Positions 52,387-61,445 are shown, counted from the first letter of the stretch. The stretch is 64,000 nt of DNA from Nocardioides carbamazepini (GCF_024614185.1 NZ_JAHTLF010000008.1:62001-126000), one strand, 5' to 3'. Numbers and translations: made by a program. Notes: generated by a model from the letters alone, not told the origin.

Positions 52387-54425
52387 CGCTTGGTCTGCCG
52401 GTCGTTGCCGCGCACGCGGCCCCGGCGCAGGTCGCCGGCGTGCACGCGATGCTCCTCGCGCTCCTCGCGCTCGAGGGCGATCCCGGAGGAGCGCAGCTGG
52501 TAGGGCACCGAGATGACCATGACGCCGGGGGTGAACAGCAGCCGGCCCTTGAGCCGCAGCGCGGTCTGGTTGTGCAGGAGCTGCTCCCACCAGCGGCCCA
52601 CGACGTACTCGGGGATGTAGACGGCCACGACACTGCGGGGATTCGCGCCGCGGATCGCGGAGGCGTACTCCACGATCGGCTTGACGACCTCGCGGTACGG
52701 CGAGTGCAGGACCTTGAGCGGGATGCCGGTGTTGCGCTCGTCCCACTCCTCCAGCAGCCGGGCGGTGTCCGACTGGTCGACCGACACGTAGACGCCCTCG
52801 AGGGAGTTGGGTCGGGTCGCCTTGGCGAACGCCAGCGCACGCAGGGTCGGCTTGTGCAGCTTGGAGACCAGCACGATGGCGTGCACCCGGGTCGGCAGGG
52901 CCTTGTCGGTCTCGTCGGCGGCGAGCTCGCGCTCGACGCCGTCGTAGTGCTTCTTGATCGCCTTCATGACGGCGAAGAAGAAGCCCATCGCGAGGATCGT
53001 GATCCACGCCCCGTGGAGGAACTTGGTGATCAGCACGATGACCAGCACGACCGACGTGAGGCCGAGTCCGAAGGTGTTGATGGCACGTGCGCGCTGCATG
53101 CGCCGACGCTCCGCCGCGTCGCGCTCCGTCGTCAGGTGGCGGGTCCAGTGCCGGATCATGCCGAGCTGGCTGATGTTGAAGGAGACGAAGACGCCGACGA
53201 TGTAGAGCTGGATCAGCTTCGTGGTCTCGGCGTCGAAGGCGATGATCAGCGTGATCGCCATCACGGCGAGGAAGACGATGCCGTTGCTGTAGGCCAGCCG
53301 GTCGCCCCGGGACCCCAGCGCACGGGGGGCGAAGCCGTCCTTGGCGAGGATCGAGCCGAGCACGGGGAACCCGTTGAACGCGGTGTTCGCGGCGAGCACC
53401 AGGATCACGCCCGTGACCGTGACGACGAAGTAGAACGCGGGCGGGAAGCTGTCGAAGACGGCGGCGGCGATCTGCGAGATCACCGGGTGCTGCTCGTAGT
53501 CGCTCGGTATCGCGCCCCCGCCGGCGGTCCGCAGCTGGTCGAGCTTGTGCGGGTCGACGAAGCGGACACCCATCTCGTTGGCGAGCAGGATGATCGTCAT
53601 CAGCATGCTGACCGCGATCAGGGCCAGCAGCAGGAGCGTGGTCGCGGCGTTCTTGCTCTTCGGCCGCTGGAACGCGGGCACGCCGTTGGAGATCGCCTCG
53701 ACCCCCGTCAGCGCCGCGCATCCGGACGAGAAGGCCCGGGCGAGCAGGAAGAGCAGGGCCACCTGGCTCAGCGGGCCCTCCCAGCCCGCCTGGGGCTGGA
53801 TCTCCAGGTGCGCGCTCTCGGCCTCGGGCAGGTTGCCGGACAGGAGCAGGAGCATGCCGTAGGCACCCATCCCGAGGATGGCGACCATGAACAGGTAGGT
53901 CGGCACGGCGAAGTACGCGCCCGACTCGCGAACGCCACGCAGGTTGATCGCGGTGAGGATCACGACCGCGGCGGTGGCCACGGTGGCCTCGTGCCCGATC
54001 AGCGACGGGATCGCCCCCGCGGCGTAGGCCGCTGCCGAGGAGATCGAGACGGCCACGGTCATGACGTAGTCGACCAGGAGCGCGCTCGCCACCGTGATGC
54101 TCGCGTTGCGACCGAGGTTGACCTGTGCCACCTCGTAGTCGCCGCCGCCGGACGGGTAGGCGTGCACGGTCTGCCGGTAGGACGCCACCACGGTCAGCAT
54201 CACCAGGGCGACCGCGAGTCCGATCTTCCACGACCACGTGTACGCCGACGCGCCGGCGATGGCCAGCATGATGAACACCTCGTCGGGCGCGTAGGCGACC
54301 GACGACAGCGCGTCGCTGGCGAACACGGGGAGCGCGATCCGCTTGGGCAGCAGCGTCTCCCCCAGCTGGGCGCTACGAAGCTTGCGTCCGAGCAAGATGC
54401 GCTTCGATACGTCTCCGACACCCAC
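52383..54425 (-). CDS. APC family permease with cytoplasmic C-terminal domain
   Basis: A 680-residue transporter: twelve or so helices in about 1-470, with PVFASDALSSVAYAPDEVFIML in TM1 and SGCAALTGVEAISNGVPAFQ around TM6. A roughly 200-residue cytoplasmic tail (VHAIVLVSKLHKPTLRALAFA) follows, as in Rv2690c-type permeases. The substrate is unknown; K+ or amino acid is possible given the TrkA neighbours. The start is GTG at 54425, with TACCGT eight bases upstream. The gene diverges from two TrkA genes. Confidence 0.88.
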   Translation of the reverse strand: MGVGDVSKRILLGRKLRSAQLGETLLPKRIALPVFASDALSSVAYAPDEVFIMLAIAGASAYTWSWKIGLAVALVMLTVVASYRQTVHAYPSGGGDYEVAQVNLGRNASITVASALLVDYVMTVAVSISSAAAYAAGAIPSLIGHEATVATAAVVILTAINLRGVRESGAYFAVPTYLFMVAILGMGAYGMLLLLSGNLPEAESAHLEIQPQAGWEGPLSQVALLFLLARAFSSGCAALTGVEAISNGVPAFQRPKSKNAATTLLLLALIAVSMLMTIILLANEMGVRFVDPHKLDQLRTAGGGAIPSDYEQHPVISQIAAAVFDSFPPAFYFVVTVTGVILVLAANTAFNGFPVLGSILAKDGFAPRALGSRGDRLAYSNGIVFLAVMAITLIIAFDAETTKLIQLYIVGVFVSFNISQLGMIRHWTRHLTTERDAAERRRMQRARAINTFGLGLTSVVLVIVLITKFLHGAWITILAMGFFFAVMKAIKKHYDGVERELAADETDKALPTRVHAIVLVSKLHKPTLRALAFAKATRPNSLEGVYVSVDQSDTARLLEEWDERNTGIPLKVLHSPYREVVKPIVEYASAIRGANPRSVVAVYIPEYVVGRWWEQLLHNQTALRLKGRLLFTPGVMVISVPYQLRSSGIALEREEREEHRVHAGDLRRGRVRGNDRQTKR

Positions 54426-54433
54426 GAGCGACA

Positions 54434-54439
54434 ACGGTA
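54434..54439 (-). promoter_or_regulatory. -10 element of a leaderless promoter for the APC permease
   Basis: TACCGT on the minus strand, eight bases before GTG 54425-54423. It faces a leaderless promoter of the divergent TrkA gene. Confidence 0.45.
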
Positions 54440-54453
54440 GGGCACGCCCGGCC

Positions 54454-54506
54454 GCGAGCGAAGCGAGCCTGGCCGGACGGAACAAAGAAGCGGCGAGCGA
54501 AGCGAG
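54454..54506. repeat. Two copies of a 14-base GC repeat in the divergent promoter
   Basis: GCGAGCGAAGCGAG occurs at 54454-54467 and 54493-54506, 39 bases apart. Its core GAGCGAAGCGAG reads the same in both directions along one strand (a mirror repeat), not as an inverted repeat. Confidence 0.7.
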
Positions 54507-54534
54507 CTCCGGCTCGGTCGGCGAAGCCGACTGT

Positions 54535-54540
54535 TAGCGT
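54535..54540 (+). promoter_or_regulatory. -10 element of a leaderless promoter for the first TrkA gene
   Basis: TAGCGT ends seven bases before GTG 54548. This spacing decided the start over an upstream GTG at 54539 that overlaps the box. Confidence 0.6.
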
Positions 54541-54547
54541 GCTCACC

Positions 54548-55213
54548 GTGCACGTCGTGATCATGGGCTGTGGCCGGGTCGGCTCGACCCTGGCGCGCAG
54601 TCTCGAGGACCGCAACCACACCGTGTCGATCATCGACAGCGAGCCGGACGCGTTCCGGCGGCTCGGACCGGGCTTCAACGGCGACAAGGTCCCCGGCATC
54701 GGCTTCGACCAGGAGGTCCTGGAGAAGGCCGGCATCCGGCGCGCGGACGCCTTCGCGGCGGTGTCGAGCGGCGACAACTCCAACATCATCGCCGCCCGGG
54801 TCGCGCGGGAGACCTTCGGGATCCAGCAGGTCGTGGCCCGGATCTACGACCCCGGCCGGGCCGAGGTCTACCAGCGGCTCGGGATCACCACGGTCGCGAC
54901 GGTCAAGTGGACCGCCGACCAGGTGCTGCGCCGGATCCTGCCGGCCGGCGCCGAGCCCGACTTCCGCGACCCGTCGGGCACGATCCGCGTCGACCATCTC
55001 CCCACCCCCGAGGTCTGGGTCGGCGCCCGGGTGGGCCAGCTGCAGGAGCAGGCCCGGTGCCGGGTCGCCTGGATCGACCGGCTCGGCGAGGGTCTGCTGC
55101 CGGACCGTGACAGCGTCATCCAGGAGGGCGACATGCTCCACCTGGTCACCCGCGAGGAGTCCGCGGACCATGCCTACGAGGTGCTCGGCCGTGGGCCCGA
55201 GCACGGTGACTGA
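54548..55213 (+). CDS. ceoB: TrkA-family potassium uptake regulatory protein (CeoB-like)
   Basis: A 221-residue RCK protein: N-terminal nucleotide fold HVVIMGCGRVGSTLARSL, with D-type acceptor IIDSEPDAF, then a C-terminal TrkA-C domain (LQEQARCRVAWIDR; EGDMLHLVTREE). It binds NAD(H) or ATP and gates a membrane K+ transporter. No channel or TrkH gene is in the window, so the permease opposite may be its partner, though this is inference. It is followed by a second TrkA gene 23 bases downstream. Confidence 0.93.
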   Translation: MHVVIMGCGRVGSTLARSLEDRNHTVSIIDSEPDAFRRLGPGFNGDKVPGIGFDQEVLEKAGIRRADAFAAVSSGDNSNIIAARVARETFGIQQVVARIYDPGRAEVYQRLGITTVATVKWTADQVLRRILPAGAEPDFRDPSGTIRVDHLPTPEVWVGARVGQLQEQARCRVAWIDRLGEGLLPDRDSVIQEGDMLHLVTREESADHAYEVLGRGPEHGD

Positions 55214-55236
55214 GCAGTCGGAGAGGTCCAGAAGAC

Positions 55237-55911
55237 ATGAGAGTCGCCATCGCCGGAGCAGGTGCCGTCGGCCGCTCGATCGCCCGCGAGCTGATCGAGA
55301 ACGGCCATGAAGTGCTCCTCATCGACAAGTCCCCGTCCTCGATCCGCCCCGAGCGCGTCCCCGACGCCGAGTGGCTGCTGGCCGACTCCTGCGAGCTGTC
55401 CTCGCTGGAGGAGGCACGCCTCGACAAGTGCGACGTGGTGATCGCCGCGACCGGCGACGACAAGGCCAACCTGGTCACCGCGCTGCTCGCCAAGACGGAG
55501 TTCGGCGTCCCCCGCACCGTCGGCCGGGTCAACCACCCCAACAACGAGTGGCTGTTCACCGAGGCCTGGGGCGTCGACGTCAACGTCTCGACCCCGCGGA
55601 TCATGTCCGCACTCGTCGAGGAGGCCGTGAGCGTCGGCGACCTGGTGCGCCTGTTCACCTTCCGCAAGGGCAACGCCAACCTGGTCGAGATGGTCCTCCC
55701 AGCGGACTCGCCGTACGTCGGCAAGGAGTCCGGCCTGATCCCGCTGCCGGAGAACTGCGCACTGGTCTCGATCCTCCGCGACGGCCAGGTCTACGTCCCC
55801 GCGCCGGAGCAGCCGGTCGAGTCCGGCGACGAGCTGCTGTTCGTCGTCCCCGCCGAGGCGGAGGACGAGCTGGAGGGCCTGCTCGCTCCGGGATCGCACC
55901 CGGCCAAGTAG
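55237..55911 (+). CDS. ceoC: TrkA-family potassium uptake regulatory protein (CeoC-like)
   Basis: A 224-residue RCK protein: RVAIAGAGAVGRSIARELIENG with LIDKSPSS, DVVIAATGDDKANLVTALLAK and a TrkA-C domain at about 135-215 (NLVEMVLPADSPYVGKE; SGDELLFVVPAE). It is a paralogue of the gene before it and probably forms a hetero-octameric gating ring. AGAGGTC lies about ten bases before the ATG. The gene pair and its order equal Rv2691-Rv2692, from memory. Confidence 0.93.
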   Translation: MRVAIAGAGAVGRSIARELIENGHEVLLIDKSPSSIRPERVPDAEWLLADSCELSSLEEARLDKCDVVIAATGDDKANLVTALLAKTEFGVPRTVGRVNHPNNEWLFTEAWGVDVNVSTPRIMSALVEEAVSVGDLVRLFTFRKGNANLVEMVLPADSPYVGKESGLIPLPENCALVSILRDGQVYVPAPEQPVESGDELLFVVPAEAEDELEGLLAPGSHPAK

Positions 55912-56631
55912 CTACGCGGGGTCGGGCTCGGCGTCAGGAGACGTCAAGGGGGTCGCGTTGCGGGCCAGCAGCCAGATCATCAACGACCACGACCCGATCC
56001 GCAGCGCCCAGCCGAGGCCGGTGCGCAGGATCAGGATCAGCACCACGGCCTGGTCCGCGTCGAGACGGCCGCTGTGCCCGAGCAGCCAGACCGGTCCCTG
56101 CAGCAGCACGCCGACCGCACCCGGCAGGAGCATCACCCAGGTCAGCCGGCTGCACAGCCGCACGACCTGCGGGTCGTCGTGCCATGCCGTCGGGTCGCCC
56201 GTGACGCCGCCGAGCATGAACCCGAGCATCGGCCAGCCGATCAGGCAGGTGAACCCGAGCACCACGGTGTAGCCGAGGCTCATCAAGATGCCGGGCAGGA
56301 AGAACGCCAGTGCCTGGTCGGACTCCGAGCCGCCGGAGCTCTCCGCCCACCGGACGAAGACCCAGCCGATGCCGATGCCGAAGACGGCGTTGAGGACGTA
56401 CTGCGTGCTGGAGCGCTGGACCACGCGGGCCAGCAGGGCGAGGCCGGCGACCACCAGGCTCCCGACCAGTGCCCACTGGAGCTCCTTGGTGCTCAGCCAC
56501 GCGACGGTGAACACGACGCCGGGAATGGCCGCCTCGGCCATGCCGCGCCGACCGCCGAGGGCGGTCGCCAGCTGTCTGCGGACGAGCGCCTCGACGGTGT
56601 CGACGCCGATCGCGGGGGTGGGTGTGCTCAC
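55912..56631 (-). CDS. DUF3159 family membrane protein
   Basis: A 239-residue protein with five or six membrane helices (FTVAWLSTKELQWALVGSLVV; FFLPGILMSLGYTVVLGFTCLIGWPMLGFMLGGVTG), the DUF3159 form conserved next to TrkA and dut genes in actinobacteria. No function is known. The GTG at 56631 overlaps the stop of the OB-fold gene (GTGA). It converges tail-to-tail on ceoC with no gap. Confidence 0.9.
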   Translation of the reverse strand: MSTPTPAIGVDTVEALVRRQLATALGGRRGMAEAAIPGVVFTVAWLSTKELQWALVGSLVVAGLALLARVVQRSSTQYVLNAVFGIGIGWVFVRWAESSGGSESDQALAFFLPGILMSLGYTVVLGFTCLIGWPMLGFMLGGVTGDPTAWHDDPQVVRLCSRLTWVMLLPGAVGVLLQGPVWLLGHSGRLDADQAVVLILILRTGLGWALRIGSWSLMIWLLARNATPLTSPDAEPDPA

Positions 56632-56987
56632 AGCAGCTCGTACCTCGGGTTGTAGAGCGTCCGGTGGCCGTCCTGGATGCTGACCCGCCCCTGGACCTCC
56701 AGCGCGCGACCCGGTCCGATGCCGGCGATCCGACGCCGGCCGAGCCAGATCACGGTGACGGTGCCGGTGCCGTCGTACAGCTCCGCCTCGAGGGCGGGGA
56801 CGCCGCCGCGCGGGCGCAGGGTCACGGTGCGCAGGGTGCCGCGGAGCCGGACCGGCTCACGGTCCGGCGCGTCGCCGATGCAGATCACACCGTCGCCGCT
56901 GAAGGTCTTGCGGAGGTCGCGCGCCTCGGCCTCGTCGGGGTTCGCCCACTTGCTGATCGTGCGCCTCAGGCGGCTCTTGGTGCGCAT
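56628..56987 (-). CDS. OB-fold nucleic acid-binding domain protein
   Basis: A 119-residue protein: basic N-terminal helix (RLRRTISKWANPDEAEARD), then an OB-fold core RLRGTLRTVTLRPRG, LEAELYDGTGTVTVIWLGRRRIAGI and GRVSIQDGHRTLYNPRYELL, like the RecG/aspartyl-tRNA synthetase anticodon type. It probably binds single-stranded nucleic acid. Its position next to DUF3159 and dut matches Rv2694c, from memory. An earlier in-frame start would overlap the DUF3710 gene. Confidence 0.88.
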   Translation of the reverse strand: MRTKSRLRRTISKWANPDEAEARDLRKTFSGDGVICIGDAPDREPVRLRGTLRTVTLRPRGGVPALEAELYDGTGTVTVIWLGRRRIAGIGPGRALEVQGRVSIQDGHRTLYNPRYELL

Positions 56988-57010
56988 GCGCTGGCGTCGT
57001 CCGTCCTCGG

Positions 57011-57655
57011 TCAGGTCGCCGGAACGGCCCGGGGAGTCGCGCCCTCGGGCAGCGAGAGCGGGAGCTGCTCGCCGACCGGCATGGCGTGGTTGCCGCGGCG
57101 CACGGCGACCTGCTCGATGGCGGCCTCCCATGCGTCGGCCGTCTCCGGGTCGCGAGCCGGGTCGCCCAGCAGCGTGGCGCGCAGCAGCCAGCGGGGGCCG
57201 TTGACGCCGATCACCCGGGACGTCTGGGTGCCGATCTGCCCGTCGGGGCGGGTGAGCCGGACCTCGCACACCAGCTCGGTGCCGAACCGGCCCTCCCGCT
57301 CGGTGGCGGTGCCGCCACGGCGCGCGGCGTCGGCCGCGATCTGCGGCCGGATCTCGCTCCACAGGTCGCCGTTGCGGGGCGCGGCGAAGGCGCGCAGCTC
57401 GAGCGCACCGGCATCGGTGGCCAGCAGTACGGCGCGCACCGCGCCGGAGGTCTCGTCGACCTGCACCCGCAGCTCGCGGCCGTCGGACGGCGCCACCAGG
57501 AGCGAGCCGAGGTCGAGACGCTCCACGCCGTCCTCGGGCAGCTCGTCGACGTCGAAGGGGCCGGCGCCGGCCCGGATCGGGGCCTCTCCGGCGTCGGTGG
57601 TCTCGCCCACCGCGCCCTCGACCGTCGGGTCGACAGCCTTGCGCCGCAGCCTCAC
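57011..57655 (-). CDS. DUF3710 domain protein
   Basis: A 214-residue protein with an acidic N-terminus and a conserved core (DLGSLLVAPSDGRELRVQVDE; VIGVNGPRWLLRATLLGDPA; RRGNHAMPVGEQLPLSLPEG), matching DUF3710 of actinobacteria. No function is established. The GTG at 57655 follows a GAGGAGG. An upstream in-frame ATG at 57739 overlaps the dut gene, so it was not used. Confidence 0.88.
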   Translation of the reverse strand: MRLRRKAVDPTVEGAVGETTDAGEAPIRAGAGPFDVDELPEDGVERLDLGSLLVAPSDGRELRVQVDETSGAVRAVLLATDAGALELRAFAAPRNGDLWSEIRPQIAADAARRGGTATEREGRFGTELVCEVRLTRPDGQIGTQTSRVIGVNGPRWLLRATLLGDPARDPETADAWEAAIEQVAVRRGNHAMPVGEQLPLSLPEGATPRAVPAT

Positions 57656-57695
57656 TGTGTCCTCCTCGTCACGCCCATCGGGCCCCTCGGGCCCG

Positions 57696-58172
57696 TCACC
57701 GCTGGAACCCACCGGTTGAACCGTAGCCGCCGCTGCCACGCACGCTGTCCGGAAGGGCGGCGACCGGCTCGAACCGGGCCCGCTCGACCCGCTGGACCAC
57801 CAGCTGGGCGATGCGGTCTCCCCGGCGCAGCGTGATCGCCTCCACCGGGTCGTGGTTGATCAGCAGCACCTTGATCTCTCCACGGTAGCCCGCGTCCACG
57901 GTTCCGGGGGTGTTGACGATGGAGAGACCGTGCCGCGCCGCCAGCCCGGAGCGCGGATGGACCAGCGCGACGTAGCCCTCGGGCAGCGCGACCGCGATCC
58001 CGGTGGGGACCAGGGCGCGCTCCCCCGGTGCCAGATCGATGTCGACGCCGGTGACGAGGTCGGCGCCCGCATCGCCCGGGTGGGCGTAGGAGGGAAGCGG
58101 CAGGTCGGGGTCGAGCTGCTGGACGGAGATCACGAGATCCTCGGCAGAGTCCACGGTGGTGTCGTCGGGCAC
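57696..58172 (-). CDS. dut: dUTP diphosphatase
   Basis: A 158-residue trimeric dUTPase with all five motifs: [19 protein letters not shown], the uracil-binding hairpin [13 protein letters not shown] with the catalytic Asp, [11 protein letters not shown], and the C-terminal [11 protein letters not shown] that closes over the triphosphate. It makes dUMP and keeps uracil out of DNA. GTG at 58172 has TAGGGT six bases upstream (leaderless). Confidence 0.98.
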   Translation of the reverse strand: MPDDTTVDSAEDLVISVQQLDPDLPLPSYAHPGDAGADLVTGVDIDLAPGERALVPTGIAVALPEGYVALVHPRSGLAARHGLSIVNTPGTVDAGYRGEIKVLLINHDPVEAITLRRGDRIAQLVVQRVERARFEPVAALPDSVRGSGGYGSTGGFQR

Positions 58173-58178
58173 GGGGAG

Positions 58179-58184
58179 ACCCTA
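58179..58184 (-). promoter_or_regulatory. -10 element of a leaderless dut promoter
   Basis: TAGGGT on the minus strand, six bases before GTG 58172-58170, in the divergent gap to the DUF3093 gene. Confidence 0.55.
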
Positions 58185-58223
58185 GCGACAGCGCCGCACC
58201 GGGCGGGTGGGATCATCCTCTCC

Positions 58224-58706
58224 GTGAGCGAGAGTGCGAGCTACCAGGAGCGCCTGCGGGTCCCGCTGCGCTGGTGGGCCCAGGGCACCATGCTCGTCGC
58301 GACCCTCTGGCTCACGCTCATCGTCGCCCTCATCGGGCACGCCGCCTGGCTGGCCTGGACGGTCACGGGCGTCGTCCTGGCCGGCATGGCGGCGGCGCTG
58401 CGTGCCTACGGCAGTGCGCGGATCGCCGTCTCCGACGGCTGGTTCCGCGCCGGACGGGCCCAGATCGAGATGACGCACGTCGGCACCGTCGAGGCGCTCG
58501 ACACCGAGCGCACCCGGCGCGTCTCGGGCCCGGAGGCCGACGCCCGCGCCTACCTGCTGCTGCGCCCCTACCTGCGTCAGTCGGTCAAGGTGGAGATCAC
58601 CGACCCGGCGGACCCGGTGCCGTACTGGCTGGTCAGCTCCCGCCACCCCCGGGCACTCGCCGAGGCGCTCAACGCCGTGCGGACGGGCGACGCCGCCGAT
58701 CAGTAG
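58224..58706 (+). CDS. DUF3093 family membrane protein
   Basis: A 160-residue protein with two N-terminal membrane helices (RWWAQGTMLVATLWLTLIVALI; AAWLAWTVTGVVLAGMAAAL) and a cytoplasmic domain (FRAGRAQIEMTHVGTVEALD; PYWLVSSRHPRALAEALNAV), matching DUF3093 beside dut (compare Rv2698). The function is unknown. The GTG at 58224 gives normal length. It diverges from dut. Confidence 0.9.
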   Translation: MSESASYQERLRVPLRWWAQGTMLVATLWLTLIVALIGHAAWLAWTVTGVVLAGMAAALRAYGSARIAVSDGWFRAGRAQIEMTHVGTVEALDTERTRRVSGPEADARAYLLLRPYLRQSVKVEITDPADPVPYWLVSSRHPRALAEALNAVRTGDAADQ

Positions 58707-58767
58707 CGGGGTCGACCAGCAACCCCGGCAAGCGGGGTCGATCAGCGGGCAGACCGGCCTGGACCAG

Positions 58768-58773
58768 TAGGCT
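58768..58773 (+). promoter_or_regulatory. -10 element of a leaderless promoter for the DUF4235 gene
   Basis: TAGGCT ends seven bases before the ATG at 58781. Confidence 0.55.
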
Positions 58774-58780
58774 CCGTCCC

Positions 58781-59071
58781 ATGGCAAAGGACAGCTCCAA
58801 GGTCTGGTCGACCCTCTCCCTCGTCGCCGCGCTCGGCGCCGCGGCCGTCGCGAAGAAGGGCCTGGACACCAGTTGGAGAGCCGCGACGGGCAAGAAGCCG
58901 CCCGTCAACCCGGCCGATCCCGACGTCGGCGTCTGGGAGGCCGTCGCCTGGGCGGCAGCCAGCGGCACCTTCGTCGCCATCGCCAAGATGCTGGCGCAGC
59001 GCCGGGCCGCGAACTACTACCTGAAGTCGACCGGACACCTGCCCCCGGGCCTGCGTCAGGGCGACGCCTGA
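58781..59071 (+). CDS. DUF4235 family membrane protein
   Basis: A 96-residue protein with two short hydrophobic segments (TLSLVAALGAAAVAKKG; VAWAAASGTFVAIAKML) and the TGKKPPVNPADPDVGVWEA linker of DUF4235. These small proteins are common next to dut in actinobacteria; function unknown. It faces the DUF4193 gene tail-to-tail with an 19-base gap. Confidence 0.9.
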   Translation: MAKDSSKVWSTLSLVAALGAAAVAKKGLDTSWRAATGKKPPVNPADPDVGVWEAVAWAAASGTFVAIAKMLAQRRAANYYLKSTGHLPPGLRQGDA

Positions 59072-59090
59072 CCCAGGCCGCGGGCAGGTC

Positions 59091-59381
59091 TCAGGCGCAG
59101 TCCTTGCAGATCATCTTCTTGGGGTCCGCCAACTGGCTGCGGTGGTGGACCAGGAAGCAACTCATGCAGGTGAACTCGTCGTCCTGCTTCGGCTTCACCT
59201 CGACGGCGAGCTCCTCATGGGACAGGTCGGCGCCGGGCAGCTCGAAGGCCTCAGCTGCCTCGGCCTCGTCCTCGTCGACCTTGCCGGAGTTCTTGTCGTG
59301 GCGGCGCGCCTTGAGCTCTTCGATGCTCTCCTCGGACTGCTCGTCCTCGTTCTTGCGCGGTGCGTCGTAGTCAGTCGCCAT
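59091..59381 (-). CDS. DUF4193 zinc-ribbon-like protein
   Basis: A 96-residue acidic protein with a Cys4 cluster at its end: FTCMSCFLVHHRSQL and MICKDC, a likely zinc ribbon. DUF4193 members sit near dut and suhB (compare Rv2699c). The ribosome-binding site GGGGAGAG lies about ten bases upstream. Possibly a transcription or RNA polymerase cofactor, not shown. Confidence 0.93.
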   Translation of the reverse strand: MATDYDAPRKNEDEQSEESIEELKARRHDKNSGKVDEDEAEAAEAFELPGADLSHEELAVEVKPKQDDEFTCMSCFLVHHRSQLADPKKMICKDCA

Positions 59382-59517
59382 GACGTGTGTGTTCTCTCCC
59401 CTCAGCTGACCGCCAGCCGCACTGGTCGTGCGGGTGGCGCGGCAGATTGTGCACCATCAGGTCCGGTTCGCGATACCCGGGTCGATGCGACTCGCCAGAA
59501 CAGTGCGCGACCGGCGC

Positions 59518-60309
59518 CTATTCCCGGAGGAGTCCGGCGGCCCGGACCGCCTCCAGGAGCTCCTCGAAACCGTGATCGGGAGCACACACCACGGCCTCCT
59601 CCCCGGCGGCGCCGACGGTGACCAGGAGCCGGGCCCCGGCGAGGCGGGCGATCAGCCCGCCGGCCGCGTGGTCCCACAGGTGGACGCCCTCCTCGACGTA
59701 CCCGTCGAGGGCCCCCTCCGCCACCCGGCACAGGTCCAGCGCGCACGAGCCGGTCCGCCTGATGTCGCGGATGTGCGGGAGCAGGCGGGCCACGGCGGCG
59801 GCCTGCACCTCGCGGACCGGCCGGGTGTAGTTGAAGCCGGTGGCGACCAGTCGGTGCGCCAGCGGGGCGGGCGCGCGGACGGCGAGCGGGACACCGTCGC
59901 GCGTCGGAGCACCACCGCGGTGGCCGGCGTACAGCGCGTCCTTGGCGACGTCCATCACGACACCGGCGACGACCTCGCCGGCGACCTCGGCGGCGATCGA
60001 CACGGCGTACTCGGGGATGCCGTAGAGGAAGTTCACGGTGCCGTCGATCGGGTCGACGATCCAGCGCACCCCCGAGGTTCCGGCGACGTCGTCGCCCTCC
60101 TCGCCGAGGAATCCGTCGTCGGGGCGGGCGGTCAGCACGAGCCGGCGGACCAGCTCCTCGCTCGCCCGGTCGGCGGCGGTGACGACGTCGATGTCGCTGG
60201 ACTTGGTCGCGGCGACCGAGACACCCCGCGCGGCGTACTCGCGGACCAGCACGGCGGCCTCGCGGGCGACCCCCTCGGCCAGCGTCCGCAGGGCCGCCGG
60301 ATCCGTCAT
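59518..60309 (-). CDS. suhB: Inositol monophosphatase family protein
   Basis: A 263-residue phosphatase: GEEGDD with the metal Glu, [20 protein letters not shown] containing the DP(I/L)DGT metal loop, and the C-terminal HLWDHAAGG with the third metal Asp. It dephosphorylates inositol or related monophosphates using Mg2+. Its ATG overlaps the hemH stop (ATGA). It resembles Rv2701c SuhB, from memory. A longer in-frame version runs through hemH and was rejected. Confidence 0.93.
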   Translation of the reverse strand: MTDPAALRTLAEGVAREAAVLVREYAARGVSVAATKSSDIDVVTAADRASEELVRRLVLTARPDDGFLGEEGDDVAGTSGVRWIVDPIDGTVNFLYGIPEYAVSIAAEVAGEVVAGVVMDVAKDALYAGHRGGAPTRDGVPLAVRAPAPLAHRLVATGFNYTRPVREVQAAAVARLLPHIRDIRRTGSCALDLCRVAEGALDGYVEEGVHLWDHAAGGLIARLAGARLLVTVGAAGEEAVVCAPDHGFEELLEAVRAAGLLRE

Positions 60310-61433
60310 GCCCGCGGCCCCAGGCAGCAGTCGAGCGGGCAGGAGTCGTGCGACGGTCGCCGTCCGCCCAGCGCCGGCCGGGCGGTGTCCGCGCCGCGCT
60401 CGGCGGCGGCACGTTCGAGGACGAGCTCGCGCACCGCGCTCACGAACGCCGGGTGAGTGCCGGCTGACGACGCGCGCCGGGCCGCCAGGCCGAGCCGGGC
60501 CGCGGTCGCGAGCGCCTCGGTGTCGAGGTCGTAGACGACCTCCATGTGGTCGGAGACGAAGCCGACCGGGATCAGTACGACGGCACCGGTCCCCTCGGCG
60601 GCGAGCTCCTCGAGCCGGTCGTTGACGTCCGGCTCGAGCCACGGCACGTGGGGAGCACCCGAGCGCGAGCAGTAGACGAGCTCGTGAGGGCGATCGATGC
60701 CGGTCACGGCCGCCACCTCCGCGGCCACGACGGCGGCGACGTCGCGGTGCTGGGCCACATAGGCCCCACCCTCTGCTCGATCTCGGGGAGGTCCGCTGCT
60801 GTCGCTCATCGTCATCGGGATGGAGTGGGTGACGAACACCAGGCGGGCCTGGTCGCGGAGCTCGTCGGGCAGGTCGGCGAGCGCGCCGAGCACGCCCTCG
60901 ACGTTGGCGGTGACGAAGCCCGGGTGGTTGTAGTAGGCGCGGATCTTGTCCAGCCGCGGCGCCACGAGGCCCTCGGGCACCGCGGCGCTCGCCTCCTCGA
61001 GGTTGACGAGGTATTGACGACAGCTCGACCACGACGAGTACGCCGACGTGACCAGGCACAACGCGCGTCGTACGCCGTCGGCGGCCATCCGCGCGACCGT
61101 GTCGGCGAGGTAGGGCGCCCAGTTGCGGTTGCCCCAGTAGACCGGGAGGTCGAGGCCGTGGTCGGCCAGGTCCTTCTCGACGGCCGCGATCAGCGCCTTG
61201 TTCTGGTCGTTGATCGGCGAGCGGCCGCCGAAGAGGAAGTAGTGCTCCCCCACGGCCTCGAGCCGCTCACGGGGGATCCCGCGCCCGCGGGTGACGTTCT
61301 CGAGGAACGGCACGACGTCCTCGGGCCGCTCGGGTCCGCCGAAGGACACCAGCAGCAGGGCGTCGTACGGGTCGGTCGGCGACTCGCGGGCAGGGGTGGT
61401 GAGGTCCGGCCTCGCCTGGTGGGGATTGGGCAC
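60306..61433 (-). CDS. hemH: Ferrochelatase (coproporphyrin ferrochelatase type)
   Basis: A 375-residue ferrochelatase with [28 protein letters not shown], the metal-site region [11 protein letters not shown], and the C-terminal [16 protein letters not shown] Cys-rich end ([15 protein letters not shown]) suggests a [2Fe-2S] cluster. In actinobacteria the enzyme inserts iron into coproporphyrin III (CpfC). GTG at 61433 has TACGAT six bases upstream. Confidence 0.95.
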   Translation of the reverse strand: MPNPHQARPDLTTPARESPTDPYDALLLVSFGGPERPEDVVPFLENVTRGRGIPRERLEAVGEHYFLFGGRSPINDQNKALIAAVEKDLADHGLDLPVYWGNRNWAPYLADTVARMAADGVRRALCLVTSAYSSWSSCRQYLVNLEEASAAVPEGLVAPRLDKIRAYYNHPGFVTANVEGVLGALADLPDELRDQARLVFVTHSIPMTMSDSSGPPRDRAEGGAYVAQHRDVAAVVAAEVAAVTGIDRPHELVYCSRSGAPHVPWLEPDVNDRLEELAAEGTGAVVLIPVGFVSDHMEVVYDLDTEALATAARLGLAARRASSAGTHPAFVSAVRELVLERAAAERGADTARPALGGRRPSHDSCPLDCCLGPRA

Positions 61434-61439
61434 CCGCCC

Positions 61440-61445
61440 ATCGTA
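61440..61445 (-). promoter_or_regulatory. -10 element of a leaderless hemH promoter
   Basis: TACGAT on the minus strand, six bases before GTG 61433-61431. It lies in the 32-base divergent gap to the MFS gene. Confidence 0.5.

Noticed and set aside
51256..54237. A 993-codon fusion of the APC permease region with the RNA methyltransferase
   Set aside because: The first 600 residues are an out-of-frame reading of the permease. The methyltransferase begins at the GTGA overlap at 52386 or the ATG at 52332.
54373..54789. A 138-codon minus-strand frame opposite ceoB
   Set aside because: It lies antisense to ceoB and across both leaderless promoters and has no recognisable feature.
59518..61059. 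A 513-codon fusion of hemH and suhB
   Set aside because: Residues before the suhB ATG at 60309 are hemH in the wrong frame; the ATGA overlap shows two genes.
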